Origin: Planctomycetales bacterium 10988
Lineage (GTDB): Bacteria; Planctomycetota; Planctomycetia; Pirellulales; Pb10988
DNA: 64,000 nt
Direction of reading: 5' to 3'
Assembly (NCBI GenBank): GCA_009664345.1
Contig: CP043547.1
Coordinates: 6,352,709 to 6,416,708, forward strand
Part shown: positions 24,913 through 36,200 of the stretch, piece by piece
How positions within the stretch are numbered: the first letter of the stretch is position 1
How the letters are laid out: each line of letters starts with the position of its first letter
The notes under the pieces: generated by a model
Database searches by the model: none
What the model saw: the letters and a program-made list of their open reading frames with translations, nothing else
What the model was told of the DNA's origin: nothing
Translations under genes and position numbers: made by a program

Positions 24913-26316
24913 GTGAAGAAGCCATCGGTGCCTCGGCAAGTCCGCTCGCAGGAACTTAGGAAGCTGCATCGTCGAAGAAAACTCTCGACAGCCGAGTTGT
25001 TTGCAGGCTCCTTTCTGGCATTAATCATCGCCGGAACCCTCGCACTTCAATTCGTGCCCGGACTTTATGAAGGCGAACCGCTGAGCTGGACCGATGCCGT
25101 TTTTACTTCAACCAGCGCGGTTTGCGTTACTGGATTGATTGTTGTTGACACGGCTACTTATTTCACCTTTCGTGGCCAGCTTGTCATTCTTGTGTTGATT
25201 CAACTTGGCGGTTTGGGAATGCTGACGATTACCAGTATGGTGATTGCGGCGTTTGGCGGGCGGCTTTCGGTTCGTTCGGAGGCCATCGTTGCCAATACCC
25301 AACCGGCGGTTCCTCATATTCCTCCCAAGGCCCTGATTATCGATGTGGTCCGCTTCACTTTCTTTTTTGAAGCCATCGGGGCAATTCTACTCTATATAAT
25401 ATGGGCTCCGAAGATCGGCTGGTCCGAGGCGATTTGGCCTGCCATTTTTCATTCCATTAGCGCTTTTTGTAATGCCGGCTTTTCAACGAATTCGGACTCG
25501 CTGATGGCCTATCAATCCTCTCCGCTTACCTTGGCGGTGATCTCGGCGTTAATCATCGCCGGGGGTTTGGGCTTTATTGCCATTGAGGAAATGGTGTTGC
25601 GGGCGACTTCCAAGAGTAAACGAAAGCCAAAACTTTCCGTTCATACTCAACTCGCGGTTGGATGTACGATCTTCTTGTTGATTGGAGGTTGGGTGCTCTT
25701 CACGGTCCTGGAGTGGAATGCCTCCTTGCGGGAATTGTCGGTCTTGGATCGGCTTTCGAACGCATGGTTTCTCAGTGTGACGGCCCGGACGGCGGGTTTT
25801 AACACCGTTGATTATGCAACGGTTTCGAATAGTGGAAACTTCTTGACGATCCTGTTGATGATGATTGGGGGCTCGCCTGGCTCGACGGCTGGAGGGATGA
25901 AAACAACGACGTTTGCCCTGTTGGGATTGCTGGCTTGGTCCCGTTTGCGATCGCTGCCCACGGCGACCTTCGCGGATCGCTCCATCCCTGATGAAACGAT
26001 TCAAAGAGCGGTTGGACTGTTTGTGATTGGAACCGCGACGGTCGTGATCGGAGTCTTTCTCCTGGCGGCAACCGGGGATTTCTTGCATAAAGACGAAAAA
26101 TTCCTCGTTCATTTGTTCGAAGTCGTCAGCGCTTTCAACACGGTCGGTTTGACCATGGGACTAACTCCGGACCTTTCAATCAGTTCGCGGTGGCTCATCA
26201 TCTTGTTGATGTTTATGGGGCGAATTGGTCCGTTGTCGCTGGCCGCGGTTCTCAAGGTTCGTCTGGCACAGCGCGGATCATTCCGCCTGGCGTACGAAGA
26301 TGTCATCGTGGGGTAG
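24913..26316 (+). CDS. ktrB: Potassium uptake channel subunit KtrB (TrkH/KtrB family)
   Basis: A 467-residue integral membrane protein with a GTG start at 24913 (GGGAG upstream). It has the four pore loops of the Trk/Ktr/HKT superfamily, each with a filter Gly: [27 protein letters not shown] and [12 protein letters not shown]. About eight hydrophobic segments surround them. Ktr systems import K+ driven by membrane potential or Na+ and are gated by a ring of KtrA. The ktrA gene begins 30 bp downstream. The order B-A is inverted relative to the usual ktrAB but common in other phyla. Divergent from the wbpA-like gene, with ~230 bp in between. Confidence 0.95.
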   Translation: MKKPSVPRQVRSQELRKLHRRRKLSTAELFAGSFLALIIAGTLALQFVPGLYEGEPLSWTDAVFTSTSAVCVTGLIVVDTATYFTFRGQLVILVLIQLGGLGMLTITSMVIAAFGGRLSVRSEAIVANTQPAVPHIPPKALIIDVVRFTFFFEAIGAILLYIIWAPKIGWSEAIWPAIFHSISAFCNAGFSTNSDSLMAYQSSPLTLAVISALIIAGGLGFIAIEEMVLRATSKSKRKPKLSVHTQLAVGCTIFLLIGGWVLFTVLEWNASLRELSVLDRLSNAWFLSVTARTAGFNTVDYATVSNSGNFLTILLMMIGGSPGSTAGGMKTTTFALLGLLAWSRLRSLPTATFADRSIPDETIQRAVGLFVIGTATVVIGVFLLAATGDFLHKDEKFLVHLFEVVSAFNTVGLTMGLTPDLSISSRWLIILLMFMGRIGPLSLAAVLKVRLAQRGSFRLAYEDVIVG

Positions 26317-26346
26317 GCTGCTTTTTGCTTTGAAAGAAGGCATTGC

Positions 26347-27003
26347 ATGAAACGGTTCATCATTATTGGTCTCGGCAATTTTGGGCTCACGGTAGCGACC
26401 ACGCTGGCGGATCAAGGGCATGATGTGATTGCCTTGGACCTGAAAGGGGAGGTCGTCGATCGCTTGGCCACGCAAGTTGCGAGGGCCGCTGTGGGAGATG
26501 CGACGGACATTGACACACTAAAACGGATCGGGGCGGAAGAGGCGGACATCGCGATCGTCAGCACCGGAGATAACATCACTGCGAGTATCTTAGCAACGAT
26601 GGCCCTTTTAGATTTGGGAATTAAGGAGATCTATACGAAAGTCGTGTCTGGCGAACATTCTCGCGTGATGAAAAGGATGGGTGTTTCCGAAACGATCTTT
26701 CCCGAGCGAGATACCGCCTTGAGTTTGGCAACGCGACTCAGTGGTTCTTCACTGCTGAATTATGTGAAGTTGGGAGAGGATTTCAGCATTCAAGAGATGG
26801 GCGTTCCGGTTGGGTGGTGCGGCAAGACCATTCGTGAGTTGCAACTTCGCCAAAAGTACGACATGAATATCGTCGCTCTTCATGATCGCATTACGGATGA
26901 AATCATTCCTTCTCCGAAGCCGGATCACTGCTTGAAAGACTCTGATTCCTTGCTTGTTGCGGGTAAAGATGACTCCTTGGCCAAAGTCGCAAAGTTGAAA
27001 TAA
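26347..27003 (+). CDS. ktrA: Potassium uptake regulator KtrA (RCK, TrkA-N/TrkA-C)
   Basis: A 218-residue cytosolic protein from the ATG at 26347. The N-terminal Rossmann RCK domain starts [14 protein letters not shown] with the G-x-G-x-x-G nucleotide motif, and the acidic D after the second strand (IALDL) fits NAD(H) or ATP/ADP binding. The C-terminal part (about 135-218) resembles a TrkA-C domain, a possible c-di-AMP site. KtrA octamers gate KtrB. The two genes are 30 bp apart with an AAGG ribosome-binding site before this start. A bidirectional terminator follows directly. Confidence 0.95.
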   Translation: MKRFIIIGLGNFGLTVATTLADQGHDVIALDLKGEVVDRLATQVARAAVGDATDIDTLKRIGAEEADIAIVSTGDNITASILATMALLDLGIKEIYTKVVSGEHSRVMKRMGVSETIFPERDTALSLATRLSGSSLLNYVKLGEDFSIQEMGVPVGWCGKTIRELQLRQKYDMNIVALHDRITDEIIPSPKPDHCLKDSDSLLVAGKDDSLAKVAKLK

Positions 27004-27004
27004 A

Positions 27005-27039
27005 AAAGCCGCTGTCGAGAAATCCCCAACAGCGGCTTT
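27005..27039. terminator. Bidirectional rho-independent terminator between ktrA and the sulfatase gene
   Basis: A perfect 11-bp stem (AAAGCCGCTGT and its complement) with a 13-base loop immediately after the ktrA stop codon. On the plus strand the T-run is short. Read on the minus strand the stem is followed by six T residues, so it should terminate the convergent sulfatase gene most strongly. Confidence 0.85.
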
Positions 27040-27061
27040 AGTCTAACTCACTTTATGGTAA

Positions 27062-28672
27062 TTAATGATAATCCCCGGAAGCACGGACTTCCTTCTTCCA
27101 CTGCTCAGATTTTTCTGACAGATCGCTGTCATCTTTGTATTTCTCTTCGAGCGATTTAAGTTGCTCTTTGAGATCGGCGACGATGTCGGCGTATTCCGGA
27201 TTGTTATACTCATTCGTCAGCTCATCGGGATCGACTTTCAGGTCATAGAATTCCCATTCCCCGAATTGATAGAAGTTGATGAGCTTGTAGCGGTCGGTGC
27301 GAATCCCATTGTGTTGAGCGACCATGTGGACACTGGGATATTCGTAATAATGATAATAGATCGCGGTTCGCCAATTTTTAGGATGCTTCCCTTTCAAGAG
27401 CGGCACCAACGAGCGGCCTTGCATATCACTGGGAATTTCCGCCCCAGCGATGTCAAGGAAGGTTTCCGCATAGTCCAAGTTCTGAACCAACTCTTGATTC
27501 ACCGAACCGGGCTTGGTGACGCCGGGCCATTTTACAATGAGCGGCATTTTCAGCGATTCTTCGTACATCCAACGCTTGTCATACCAGCCATGATCGCCGA
27601 TGTAGAACCCTTGATCCGAACTGTAAATCACAATGGTGTTCTTATCGAGACCGGTCTCTTTCAGGTAGGCCATCAATCTCCCGACGTTCTCATCAACACC
27701 TTTAACACAACGCAAATAATCTTTGGCATAACGTTGATACTTCCAGCGAACGAGGTCTTTCCCTTTGAGATTCGCTTTGAGGAAGGCTTCGTTTTTCGGT
27801 CCGTAAGCGGCATCCCATTCTGCCCGTTGTTCCGGGGTCATATCGTCCAAGTTTTTGAAACCCGACTTGTCCCCAGGGACTTTCGAAGCGTCAAAGTCCT
27901 CTGCAGGGGTCATTTTCAAATCGTAGACCAAACCCATATGACGATCGATTTCCAACTCTTGGTAGCGAGCCGGACTGGCATTGTCGGCATAGTCATCGAA
28001 GAGCGTTTTCGGCTCCGGCATGGTCATATCATCGTACAAGGTCAAATGCCGAGGGGCGGGCATCCAGGTACGGTGCGGGGCCTTGTGCTGACACATCAGT
28101 ATGAAAGGTTTGTCTGGATCGCGGCCTTCTTCCAACCAATCGATTGCCATATCCGTCACAATATCCGTGCAGTAGCCGGGGAAGCGCTTGCGGCCTTCCG
28201 GGGTAATCATCATCGGGTTGTAATAACTCCCCTGTCCCGGCAGCACGGTCCAAAAATCAAAACCAGTCGGTTGCGATTTCAGGTGCCACTTGCCAACGAT
28301 CCCCGTTTGATACCCAGCCTTTTGCAACAATTTCGGGAAGGTTTGTTGAGAAGAATCGAAGCTATTTCCATTGTGCATGAAGCCATTGAGGTGGCTATGC
28401 TTCCCGGTCAGGATCACCGCTCGGCTCGGACCGCAAATGGAATTGGTGCAAAAGCTGTTTTGAAAGAGCATCCCCTCTGCGGCAAGCTTGTCAATTTCCG
28501 GGGTAGGATTGACATCTTTCAACCAACCATCATAGGCACCGATCGCATGCGGGGCGTGGTCATCGGTGAAGATAAAAAGAATGTTCGGTCGGTCCGCCGC
28601 GGAGGCAGTCAAACTCATTGAGCCAAGGAAAAGGGCACTTAACAGCACCCAAGTGAAATTTCGTCGCTTCAT
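27062..28672 (-). CDS. Exported Cys-type sulfatase
   Basis: A 536-residue protein. The start is the ATG at 28672 (AAGGA nine bases upstream), which gives a clear signal peptide ([20 protein letters not shown]); the longer frame to 28726 is unlikely. The formylglycine motif is C80-G-P-S-R followed by ILTGK, and metal ligands include D37-D38 (FTDDH). The C-terminal third holds [21 protein letters not shown] and a DUF4976-like end. Sulfatases hydrolyse sulfate esters, typically of algal or host polysaccharides, and planctomycetes are known for many of them. The Cys must be oxidised by a formylglycine-generating enzyme, not encoded in this window. The exact substrate is unknown. Confidence 0.95.
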   Translation of the reverse strand: MKRRNFTWVLLSALFLGSMSLTASAADRPNILFIFTDDHAPHAIGAYDGWLKDVNPTPEIDKLAAEGMLFQNSFCTNSICGPSRAVILTGKHSHLNGFMHNGNSFDSSQQTFPKLLQKAGYQTGIVGKWHLKSQPTGFDFWTVLPGQGSYYNPMMITPEGRKRFPGYCTDIVTDMAIDWLEEGRDPDKPFILMCQHKAPHRTWMPAPRHLTLYDDMTMPEPKTLFDDYADNASPARYQELEIDRHMGLVYDLKMTPAEDFDASKVPGDKSGFKNLDDMTPEQRAEWDAAYGPKNEAFLKANLKGKDLVRWKYQRYAKDYLRCVKGVDENVGRLMAYLKETGLDKNTIVIYSSDQGFYIGDHGWYDKRWMYEESLKMPLIVKWPGVTKPGSVNQELVQNLDYAETFLDIAGAEIPSDMQGRSLVPLLKGKHPKNWRTAIYYHYYEYPSVHMVAQHNGIRTDRYKLINFYQFGEWEFYDLKVDPDELTNEYNNPEYADIVADLKEQLKSLEEKYKDDSDLSEKSEQWKKEVRASGDYH

Positions 28673-28947
28673 GAAGGTTCCTTCTTGGTTAGAGATCTTG
28701 GCAAAACCGAAGCCGACCTTTGGCAAACGCGAAGTAGGCGAAGGTCGCTCTCAAGTTTTGTCCATTCATTAAAATTTATGATCAATCGAAGTTGATATGT
28801 CCAATCTGGAGTATAGCTACCAAGCAAAGAAAAATCATCTAGCTAGTGCGGTAGAATTGAAGAAAGACTTCCTACGCTCGGAAAGAATGGTGGGGATTTG
28901 TGGATTCCTGGGAAAGCGAAGTCTGCCGAACGGAGAAGAGTGACTGC

Positions 28948-29736
28948 TTAACCAGTCTCTGCTCGACCCAAGACGAGGACTGAGGTGTCTTTCGCTCCTG
29001 CCCTTTTTAAAACCTTGGCGGCTTCGCGACAGGTCGCCCCGGTGGTCAGGATATCATCAACAAGGAGAACCGACTTTCCCGAAAGGTCCGTTTTGGGCCT
29101 CACCTCAAATGCCCCTTTGACATTCTCGGCTCGTTGGGTGGCGGAGCGTTGGGCTTGCATGGTCGTGGCTCGTTTACGCTGGAGGATATTTTTGGCGGGA
29201 AGATTCAATCTTCTACCCAATGTCTCTGCGATGACTTCCGGGGCATTCAACCCACGATCCCAACGGCGTTGCCAATGCATTGGGATAGGCACAATGACAT
29301 CAAGTGGAAGCGATTGCAAAGTGATTCCCTGCCGCTGCCAAGCCGCTTCTGCCAACGTTTTGGCAATCTGGCCGGAGCGATCGTGCTTCATTTGCAAGAT
29401 CAGCGACCGCAAAAGTCCTTGATAAATACCCAAGCGAAAGTGATACGCGAAAGGCACCTTTTCCGATCGGCAGCGAATGCAACCTGATTCATTGGCAGAA
29501 AAGAGAGGCTTCTCGCTTTCTTCCAATTGGTTGAAGCCCGGCAAGGACAAGCCGCAGCGAGTGCAATAGGGTCGGGCGGTCGCATTCAATTCCTCTTGGC
29601 AAGTCGGACAGAGAGCCATTTCATCGGTCGGCTCTTCCAACATCGCCTCACAGCCGAGGCAATAGGTAGGATAGAACAACTCCGCCGAGGCTTTCAACCA
29701 ACGCTGCCACTTCTCCCAACCTGGATTTTTTCCCAT
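28948..29736 (-). CDS. ComF-family phosphoribosyltransferase-like protein
   Basis: A 262-residue cytosolic protein from the ATG at 29736. The N-terminal double zinc ribbon has four C-x-x-C pairs at C26/C29, C43/C46, C58/C61 and C86/C89. The C-terminal half is a phosphoribosyltransferase fold with the PRPP loop VLLVDDILTTGAT and IPIPMHWQRRWDRGLN. ComF/GntX proteins act in DNA uptake in Gram-positives or have unknown roles elsewhere; no competence genes are nearby. It is divergent from addB with ~150 bp between. The start and length are typical of the family. Confidence 0.95.
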   Translation of the reverse strand: MGKNPGWEKWQRWLKASAELFYPTYCLGCEAMLEEPTDEMALCPTCQEELNATARPYCTRCGLSLPGFNQLEESEKPLFSANESGCIRCRSEKVPFAYHFRLGIYQGLLRSLILQMKHDRSGQIAKTLAEAAWQRQGITLQSLPLDVIVPIPMHWQRRWDRGLNAPEVIAETLGRRLNLPAKNILQRKRATTMQAQRSATQRAENVKGAFEVRPKTDLSGKSVLLVDDILTTGATCREAAKVLKRAGAKDTSVLVLGRAETG

Positions 29737-29888
29737 TGACCTTTTTATTTCTCCGCGTTCTTTCCTATTGCTGAAAAAGTAGATCCGAAATCAAAAAGTT
29801 CCTTAAGAAATGACCTTTTGTTCACGTGTCTTTCTGCCTAAAATGAAGAGAGAGGTCGTTCCTATCCGCTGCCAAAATAAAGGAGCCA

Positions 29889-32800
29889 ATGTTGGGTAGC
29901 AAGGCACAAATTCAAATGATTCGCGGTCCTGCCTCCTCGGGCAAGACTGGCTATCTGCTTGAGCAATATCGCGAAGCCCTCGCCCAGCGACCGTGGCGGG
30001 CCTGTGTCTGGCTTGCTCCGAATCATCGTGCCGTGGCCGAAATTCGCAACCGACTTCTGACGAAGGAATTTCCCAGTTGCCCCTATCCCGGCATCATGAC
30101 CTTTTCGCAGTTCGCCGACCATATCGTTCGGGCGTCCGGCAAAAGGGTCCGGCCTTTGACGGAGTCGATGAAGCGGCGATTGATCTCCGACTTGATTACT
30201 CGCTTTCATCGCCAGAAGAAGCTGAAGCATTTCGGGGGAATTGCCCATACGACGGGGCTGCTCGATCTCTTCGTGGAGATGATTGACGAGCTCAAACGGT
30301 TGGAAATCTGGCCGGAGGACTTCGCCGCTGCCCTCACCCGTGACCGCGTGCCGCGGCAGAAAGACAACGAATTACTCGCGATTTATAGTGCTTATCAAGA
30401 CGTTCTCTTGCGGGGGAATTTCTTTGATCCGGTAGGCCGTTTCTGGACGGCTCGACAATATCTGCAAGAAGGCCAGCGAAGGCCATTTGAAAACTTGCAA
30501 TATCTGGTCGTCGATGGCTTTATCGATTTTTCCTTTACACAAGTGGAAATCCTCGAGTGTCTTGCTGGGCGATGCGAACAAATTTTCCTTTCCCTGCCTG
30601 GCGAAAAAACGAACGCTCGCGGGGAACTCTTCTCGCGAACGGAACGGACTTGCGAACAACTCAAAAAGCGGTTTTCGAATATAATTTTGCAGTGGTTCAC
30701 GCGCAGTCGGCGTTCCCATTTTCCGACCTTGGCTAAAGTTGAACAAGAACTTTTCAAGAACCCTCGCAAACAGAAACCGCCTACGGAAGGGGCTCGGATT
30801 GAGGTCTGGGAGTCTTCACGAGAGGGAGATGAGGTCCATCTGCTGGCCCGGCGGATCAAGCAATTGCTCCTCGAAGGCGATCTACTCGACCTTCGTTCTT
30901 CGACTAAGCAGCCGGTTTCCCCGGAGGAGATCGTCGTTGTTTTTCGTTCGCTGGGTGGTTATCAGGAGCTTGTTCGCGAGATTTTCACTGCCAGCGGTAT
31001 TCCCTTTACTTTGGAACATGGTTATCGGCTGGAAGCCTCTCCGGCTCTGAATCGGTTGATGAATTGGTTTGAGTTTGATAAGGAAGATTGGCCTTTCCGC
31101 AAGCTGATCGGACTTCTGGGAAGCAACTACTTTCGTCCTCAGTGGGTGGAGAATCTTTCTTCTACTCAATTACGAGCCACGCAAAAACTCGTACAGGCTT
31201 TCCGCATTCCCAGAGGCAAAAAGCGGCTTTTGGATCGTGTGCAACAGTGGGTCAACAAGCCTGTCACCGAGGAAACCTCCGAAGAAGACTTTGCTACGGT
31301 TGAATTGGCGAAAGGTGCGGGGGCTGTGCTGGAAGGTCTAAAAGCAGTTTTTGAAAGTTTTCCCAAACGCGAAACCTTTCTTGGTTGGGCACAAGCCCTC
31401 GAACACTTTGCCGAAGAGATGGGACTTCTAAAAACTGTTTTTGAGGAGACGGAAGAAGACCTTCCTCGTTGGCTCGATCAGCAAGCATGGCAACACTTAC
31501 AACGGGTTTTGAATTCGCTCGAAACGTTGGATCAGCACCGCGGTGAAAAGCCGACGCTTTTGAGCCGCCAGCAGTTCGTCGCTCAGCTTTCCGATCTTTT
31601 GCGACAAGAGCAATTGCCACCGGCCACCGAGGAAATCGGCCGCGTGCGTGTCTTGACCGCTCATAGTCTGCAAGGAGTGCATGTCCCTTATTTGTTTTGT
31701 GCCGGGCTTTCCGAGCAGTCTTTTCCGCAACCGGATCGGCAAGATCGCCTCTATAGCGAATCGGAAACGAAAGAATTTCTACAAGCGGGGCTCCGGCTCG
31801 TACTTCGCGAGCAACGTCATCAAGAGGAGATGTTGCTCTTCTATCAAATGATCAATGCCGCCACACGCCAACTGATCTTGAGCTATCCAGGGCTCGATGA
31901 AAAAGGTCAGGAGTTGCTGCCCAGCCCTTATGTGCGGGAGTTGGAACAGGCCGCCGGCGATGCTCTTAAGAAAGAAATATTCTGGGAACTCAAGCCTATT
32001 CCAGATAAGTCGATCGAGCGGCGAAGCTGGCCGACTACGGCAGCGCAGTGGCGAGTCAATGGCGTGGCCGATGCCTTGCATGGTGGAATCGAACGCATCG
32101 ATCTCCTGGCCGGTTATGGCCGTCAGCCTAGTTTACGCGATACTTGGAAGAATCTCCTGGCCTCCTTCGATGTCACCGCCGCGCGTTCTCAAGCCGCACA
32201 ATTCACGGGTTATGAAGGGATGATCCTCAGTCCTCAAGCCCAACAAAAGCTGAGCCAGGAATTTGACGAATGGACCTGGAGTCCGCATGCCTTGGAGGAA
32301 CATCTGCACTGCCCTTACCAATTTTTTCTGGCGAGAGTTCTCAAGTTACAACGGCCGGTGCATCTGGAATTGCTGACCGATTATCAACGCCGGGGCGAAA
32401 GTGTGCATGACGCCTTAACGCAACTCCATCGCCGATTGTTTGCGGAATTTCCCGACAAAGGAGCCTTGCTGCATTTTCCTCCCGGCATGCTGGCCGATTA
32501 TTATCTTGAGGCGACCGAACAGGTTCTTGCGGGTTCGACTGAAGACGAATATCTTCAAGCCATGCGAGAGATCGAACGGCGGTGGTTGGCCGACTGGGGC
32601 GAACTTTATTGGCAGCAACATACGACTTACGACCATTCCAAAGACAGCGCCCAAGCCACCATCCAACCTCGGCACTTTGAAGTTTCATTTGGCTTAAAGG
32701 CAAAAAACAGTGATATGACGGATGTTCTCTCAACGGAGGCCCCGCTTGTGCTGGAGTCCGCCGATCGGCAAGTCCGACTCTCGGGGAGAATCGACCGCAT

Positions 32801-33278
32801 CGATTTTGGTCTGATTGAAGGGCAACCGGTCTTCAATATCGTCGACTTCAAAAGTGGTTCCTCTAGCAAGAAGCTGAATAAAAAAGCGGTTTCTGCCGGG
32901 GAAAGTTTGCAATTGCCTCTCTATGCCTTGGCCGTTCAGGAACATCTGCTGAAGAATCAACAGGCAATGCCGCATCAAATCGGCTATTGGTTTCTTGGCG
33001 ATAAAGGCTATCAGTCGATGATGGAGATGACCGAGAAGCCAAAAGACTCGGCCCTGCAACCAAATCCAGATTGGCCGATTCTACGTGACATTTTATTGGA
33101 AAAGGTTTTCTTGACCGTCAAGCAAATGCATGAAGGGGCCTTCCCGGTCGCTTGCGAAGACGAGCACTGCACCCGATATTGCGACTATAAAACCGTATGC
33201 CGAATTCAACAGGTCCGCGCGATGGAGAAACGATGGGAGCCGACCTCAACGGAACCGACACCCGACGGGCACGATTGA
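29889..33278 (+). CDS. addB: AddB-like helicase-nuclease subunit (PD-(D/E)XK)
   Basis: A 1129-residue protein from an ATG preceded by AAAGGAGCC. The N-terminus has a Walker A-like GPASSGKT near residue 14. Further on are helicase-like segments including RVRVLTAHSLQGVHVPYLFCAGL near residue 585, but degenerate helicase motifs are expected in AddB. The C-terminal PD-(D/E)XK nuclease shows SGRIDRIDF, FNIVDFKSG and QLPLYALAVQ. Cysteines in HCPYQFFL near residue 804 and in the terminal CTRYCDYKTVC fit the 4Fe-4S cluster of AddB. AddAB processes double-strand ends for RecA-dependent repair. The addA frame overlaps its 3' end by 46 bp, a sign of coupled translation. B upstream of A is the common order. 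Confidence 0.93.
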   Translation: MLGSKAQIQMIRGPASSGKTGYLLEQYREALAQRPWRACVWLAPNHRAVAEIRNRLLTKEFPSCPYPGIMTFSQFADHIVRASGKRVRPLTESMKRRLISDLITRFHRQKKLKHFGGIAHTTGLLDLFVEMIDELKRLEIWPEDFAAALTRDRVPRQKDNELLAIYSAYQDVLLRGNFFDPVGRFWTARQYLQEGQRRPFENLQYLVVDGFIDFSFTQVEILECLAGRCEQIFLSLPGEKTNARGELFSRTERTCEQLKKRFSNIILQWFTRSRRSHFPTLAKVEQELFKNPRKQKPPTEGARIEVWESSREGDEVHLLARRIKQLLLEGDLLDLRSSTKQPVSPEEIVVVFRSLGGYQELVREIFTASGIPFTLEHGYRLEASPALNRLMNWFEFDKEDWPFRKLIGLLGSNYFRPQWVENLSSTQLRATQKLVQAFRIPRGKKRLLDRVQQWVNKPVTEETSEEDFATVELAKGAGAVLEGLKAVFESFPKRETFLGWAQALEHFAEEMGLLKTVFEETEEDLPRWLDQQAWQHLQRVLNSLETLDQHRGEKPTLLSRQQFVAQLSDLLRQEQLPPATEEIGRVRVLTAHSLQGVHVPYLFCAGLSEQSFPQPDRQDRLYSESETKEFLQAGLRLVLREQRHQEEMLLFYQMINAATRQLILSYPGLDEKGQELLPSPYVRELEQAAGDALKKEIFWELKPIPDKSIERRSWPTTAAQWRVNGVADALHGGIERIDLLAGYGRQPSLRDTWKNLLASFDVTAARSQAAQFTGYEGMILSPQAQQKLSQEFDEWTWSPHALEEHLHCPYQFFLARVLKLQRPVHLELLTDYQRRGESVHDALTQLHRRLFAEFPDKGALLHFPPGMLADYYLEATEQVLAGSTEDEYLQAMREIERRWLADWGELYWQQHTTYDHSKDSAQATIQPRHFEVSFGLKAKNSDMTDVLSTEAPLVLESADRQVRLSGRIDRIDFGLIEGQPVFNIVDFKSGSSSKKLNKKAVSAGESLQLPLYALAVQEHLLKNQQAMPHQIGYWFLGDKGYQSMMEMTEKPKDSALQPNPDWPILRDILLEKVFLTVKQMHEGAFPVACEDEHCTRYCDYKTVCRIQQVRAMEKRWEPTSTEPTPDGHD

Positions 33279-36200
33279 CCGACGAGCAATATCAAGCCGT
33301 TGTGTTACGGGAAGCCTCCGTAGTTCTTTCCGCAGGGGCCGGTTGTGGAAAGACGCACGTCCTCACACAGCGATTTCTTTCGCATTTGGAACCGCAGGGG
33401 TTTTTCGAAGAGACGGAAACTTCCCTTGACCGGCTTGTAGCGATCACGTTCACCGACAAAGCCGCCCGAGAGATGCGACAACGGATTCGAGATACTTGTC
33501 GGCAGCGGGTCCTTGAGGCCAAGCCGGAGGAGGTCGATCATTGGCTGAAACTTTTGCGAACATTGGAAACCGCTCGGATCAGCACTATTCACTCGTTTTG
33601 CGGCTCTATCCTTCGAGCCAATGCCGTCGAGGCTCGACTTGATCCGCATTTCGGCGTCCTCGAACCTGCTCAAGCCCAGGCGGTTCTTTCCGAAACGATG
33701 GAAGATCACCTCCGGGAGCTGATCAGTAAACGCGACCCGTCCGCGATCGAGCTGGCCTATCATTTCGATCTTCGTTCTTTGCAAGATCGGATCGCCTTGC
33801 TGTTGGACGATCATCATCACATTGACTTCGATAATTGGAATCGTCTGACTCCTGACGATCTTGTAAAACGCTGGGAAGACTTTTATCAGCAAGATTTTAT
33901 GCCGCTGTTGTGGCAGGATTGGCTGAACACCCCCACGATCGATGCGACCCTCAAGCTCCTGTCGAAGGTTTCCCCGGAGCCGGGGCTTATGAAAGAACGT
34001 TGTGATTTTCTTCTAGAATCGCTGCGAAGTCTTGATGCTACTCCTCCCGCGAATGCCGGGGAGTTCCTTAATCAACTCATTGAACACGCCAGAGTCCAAG
34101 GCAAAGGTTGCAAGAAGGCGTTTGCCGATCCGAATGATTACGTAGAAGTAAAAAACCACTTTTCGGATCTGCGTGACTCTGTCAAAGATCTTTGCAAGCA
34201 GTTTCAGTGGAACCCGAACGAAGCCAAGCTCAGTGCCGAGCTAGGACTTCATTTGCTGAATGTCACCGGGCAAATCGTGCAGTCGTATGAAAAACGAAAG
34301 CGGGAATTGCGATCGCTCGATAATAACGACCTAATCGGCAGAGCCTATCAATTGTTGAAGGCCCCGCATCGAAAACGGCTCCGCGAGCGGATGAGCAAAA
34401 GCATTCGATTGCTTCTTGTCGATGAATTTCAAGATACCGATCCGATGCAGGCCGACCTAGTTCGACTCTTGTGTGGAGAGGAATTTTCAACGGGCAAACT
34501 CTTTCTGGTTGGCGATCGCAAGCAATCCATTTATCGCTTCCGCGGAGCGGACCCCCGTGTTTTTCGTGGCATGCGGGAAGAGTTGCCGAGCGAAGGTCAC
34601 CTGCCGCTGACTCGGAATTTCCGCTCGCAGCCAGCCATCATTCGCTTCGTCAATTATCTCTTTGCCAGGGATTTGAATGATCGCACCGAACAACAAGGGG
34701 ACGGCAAGGTCCCTTCTTTGTTGGAATATGAACCTCTCGTTGCTCACCATCCCCAAGTTTCTCCGGAGCCCGCGGTAGAGTTTCTTTGGGCACAGCCTTT
34801 GGAACAAGAGCAGAACGATTCCGACGATGAAAACAAGGAACGACAACGCAAACGGGAGGCGGAATGGCTCGCCAAACGGCTGCGGCAACTTCTTTCCGAC
34901 GAGCAGCCCAGGGTGCGAACGACGGTCGAGGGGAAGTCATCAGCTCGGCCCTTGGAACCCGGCGACGTGGCGATTCTCTTCCGGGCGATGACCAACCTGT
35001 CCTATTACGAACCTGCTTTGAGGGAGCAAGGGCTCGACTATTACATCGTCGGCGGGCGGGCCTTCTATGCCCAACAAGAGATTTATGATGTCCTCAATCT
35101 GTTGCGAACCTTGACTATTCCGGGAGATGAAATCAGTCTCGTCGGGGTTCTGCGTTCTCCCTTTTTTAATTTGGAAGATGAAACGCTCTTCTGGTTGGCT
35201 CGGCAGGGTAGCTTGGAACAAGGGATGACAATGGCCGCCAACGGCGAACTTCCCGATGGAGTCAGTAGTCAACAACAGGAGCGAGTTCTCTTCGCCGCGA
35301 AGACCTTGGCGTCTCTGCGAAAGAATAAAGATCGTTATCGCATGGCTCCGTTGATTCAGATGGCTTTAGAAATGACAGGCTACGATGCCGCCCTCGTCAC
35401 CGAATTCATGGGAGAAAGGAAGCTGGCCAACTTGCAAAAGCTAATCGACCTGGCCCGAACGTTTGATCGCTCCGGTTTTCTTTCGATCGACGACTATATC
35501 TATCAGCTCACGCAATTCGTTTCGAAGCAGCCCAAGGAGTCCCCGGCGGCCACGCAACCCGAGGCAAGCCAAGTCATTCGGATCATGTCGATCCACCAAA
35601 GTAAAGGACTTGAGTTCCCTTGCGTTGTCCTGCCGGACCTGGCGAGGCGGGAGCAACCGGAACACTCGGCGGCGTCCTTCCACCCTCAACTTGGCCCCTT
35701 GACCGATCCGCCTACCAAAGACTCTCGAAAAGTACTTTTGAATGGAAAGCGACTCTATCAAAACTTGGAAAAGGTTGAAGCCGCTGCCGAACACTTCCGA
35801 CTTTTTTACGTAGCGGCCACCAGAGCAGCGGATTATTTGCTTCTTTCCAGTAATATTAAGGACTTTGATAAGCCAGAGGGTTCTTGGATGAAGCTGTTAG
35901 CCGATCGATTCGATCTGACCACGGGCAAAGTTCTCGACCTAGATACCGAGTCCTGGCTGGCGGATCGCATCGGACCCGATCAAGCCAAGTTACCCGAAGT
36001 CTTGGTCACCAAAACACTCCCCCAGGTCAAAGCCAAAAAACAACGTCGCACGCTGCCGATTGAACAATTAGCGGAAGCCGCCCGAAATTCTCTCGCTTAT
36101 GAAACGCCGCCTCTGGTCCGCCCGCTTCCGCCGGCATTTGAAAAACTCTGGTCTTTCACGGTCTCTCGACTGGAAGGAACGTTGGAGATGGAGGAATTGG

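Noticed and set aside
27161-28621. Long open frame of 486 codons on the plus strand opposite the sulfatase
   Set aside because: It is antisense to a clearly recognised sulfatase whose motifs and signal peptide are all present. The frame's translation has no recognisable features and its composition follows from the codon bias of the opposite strand.
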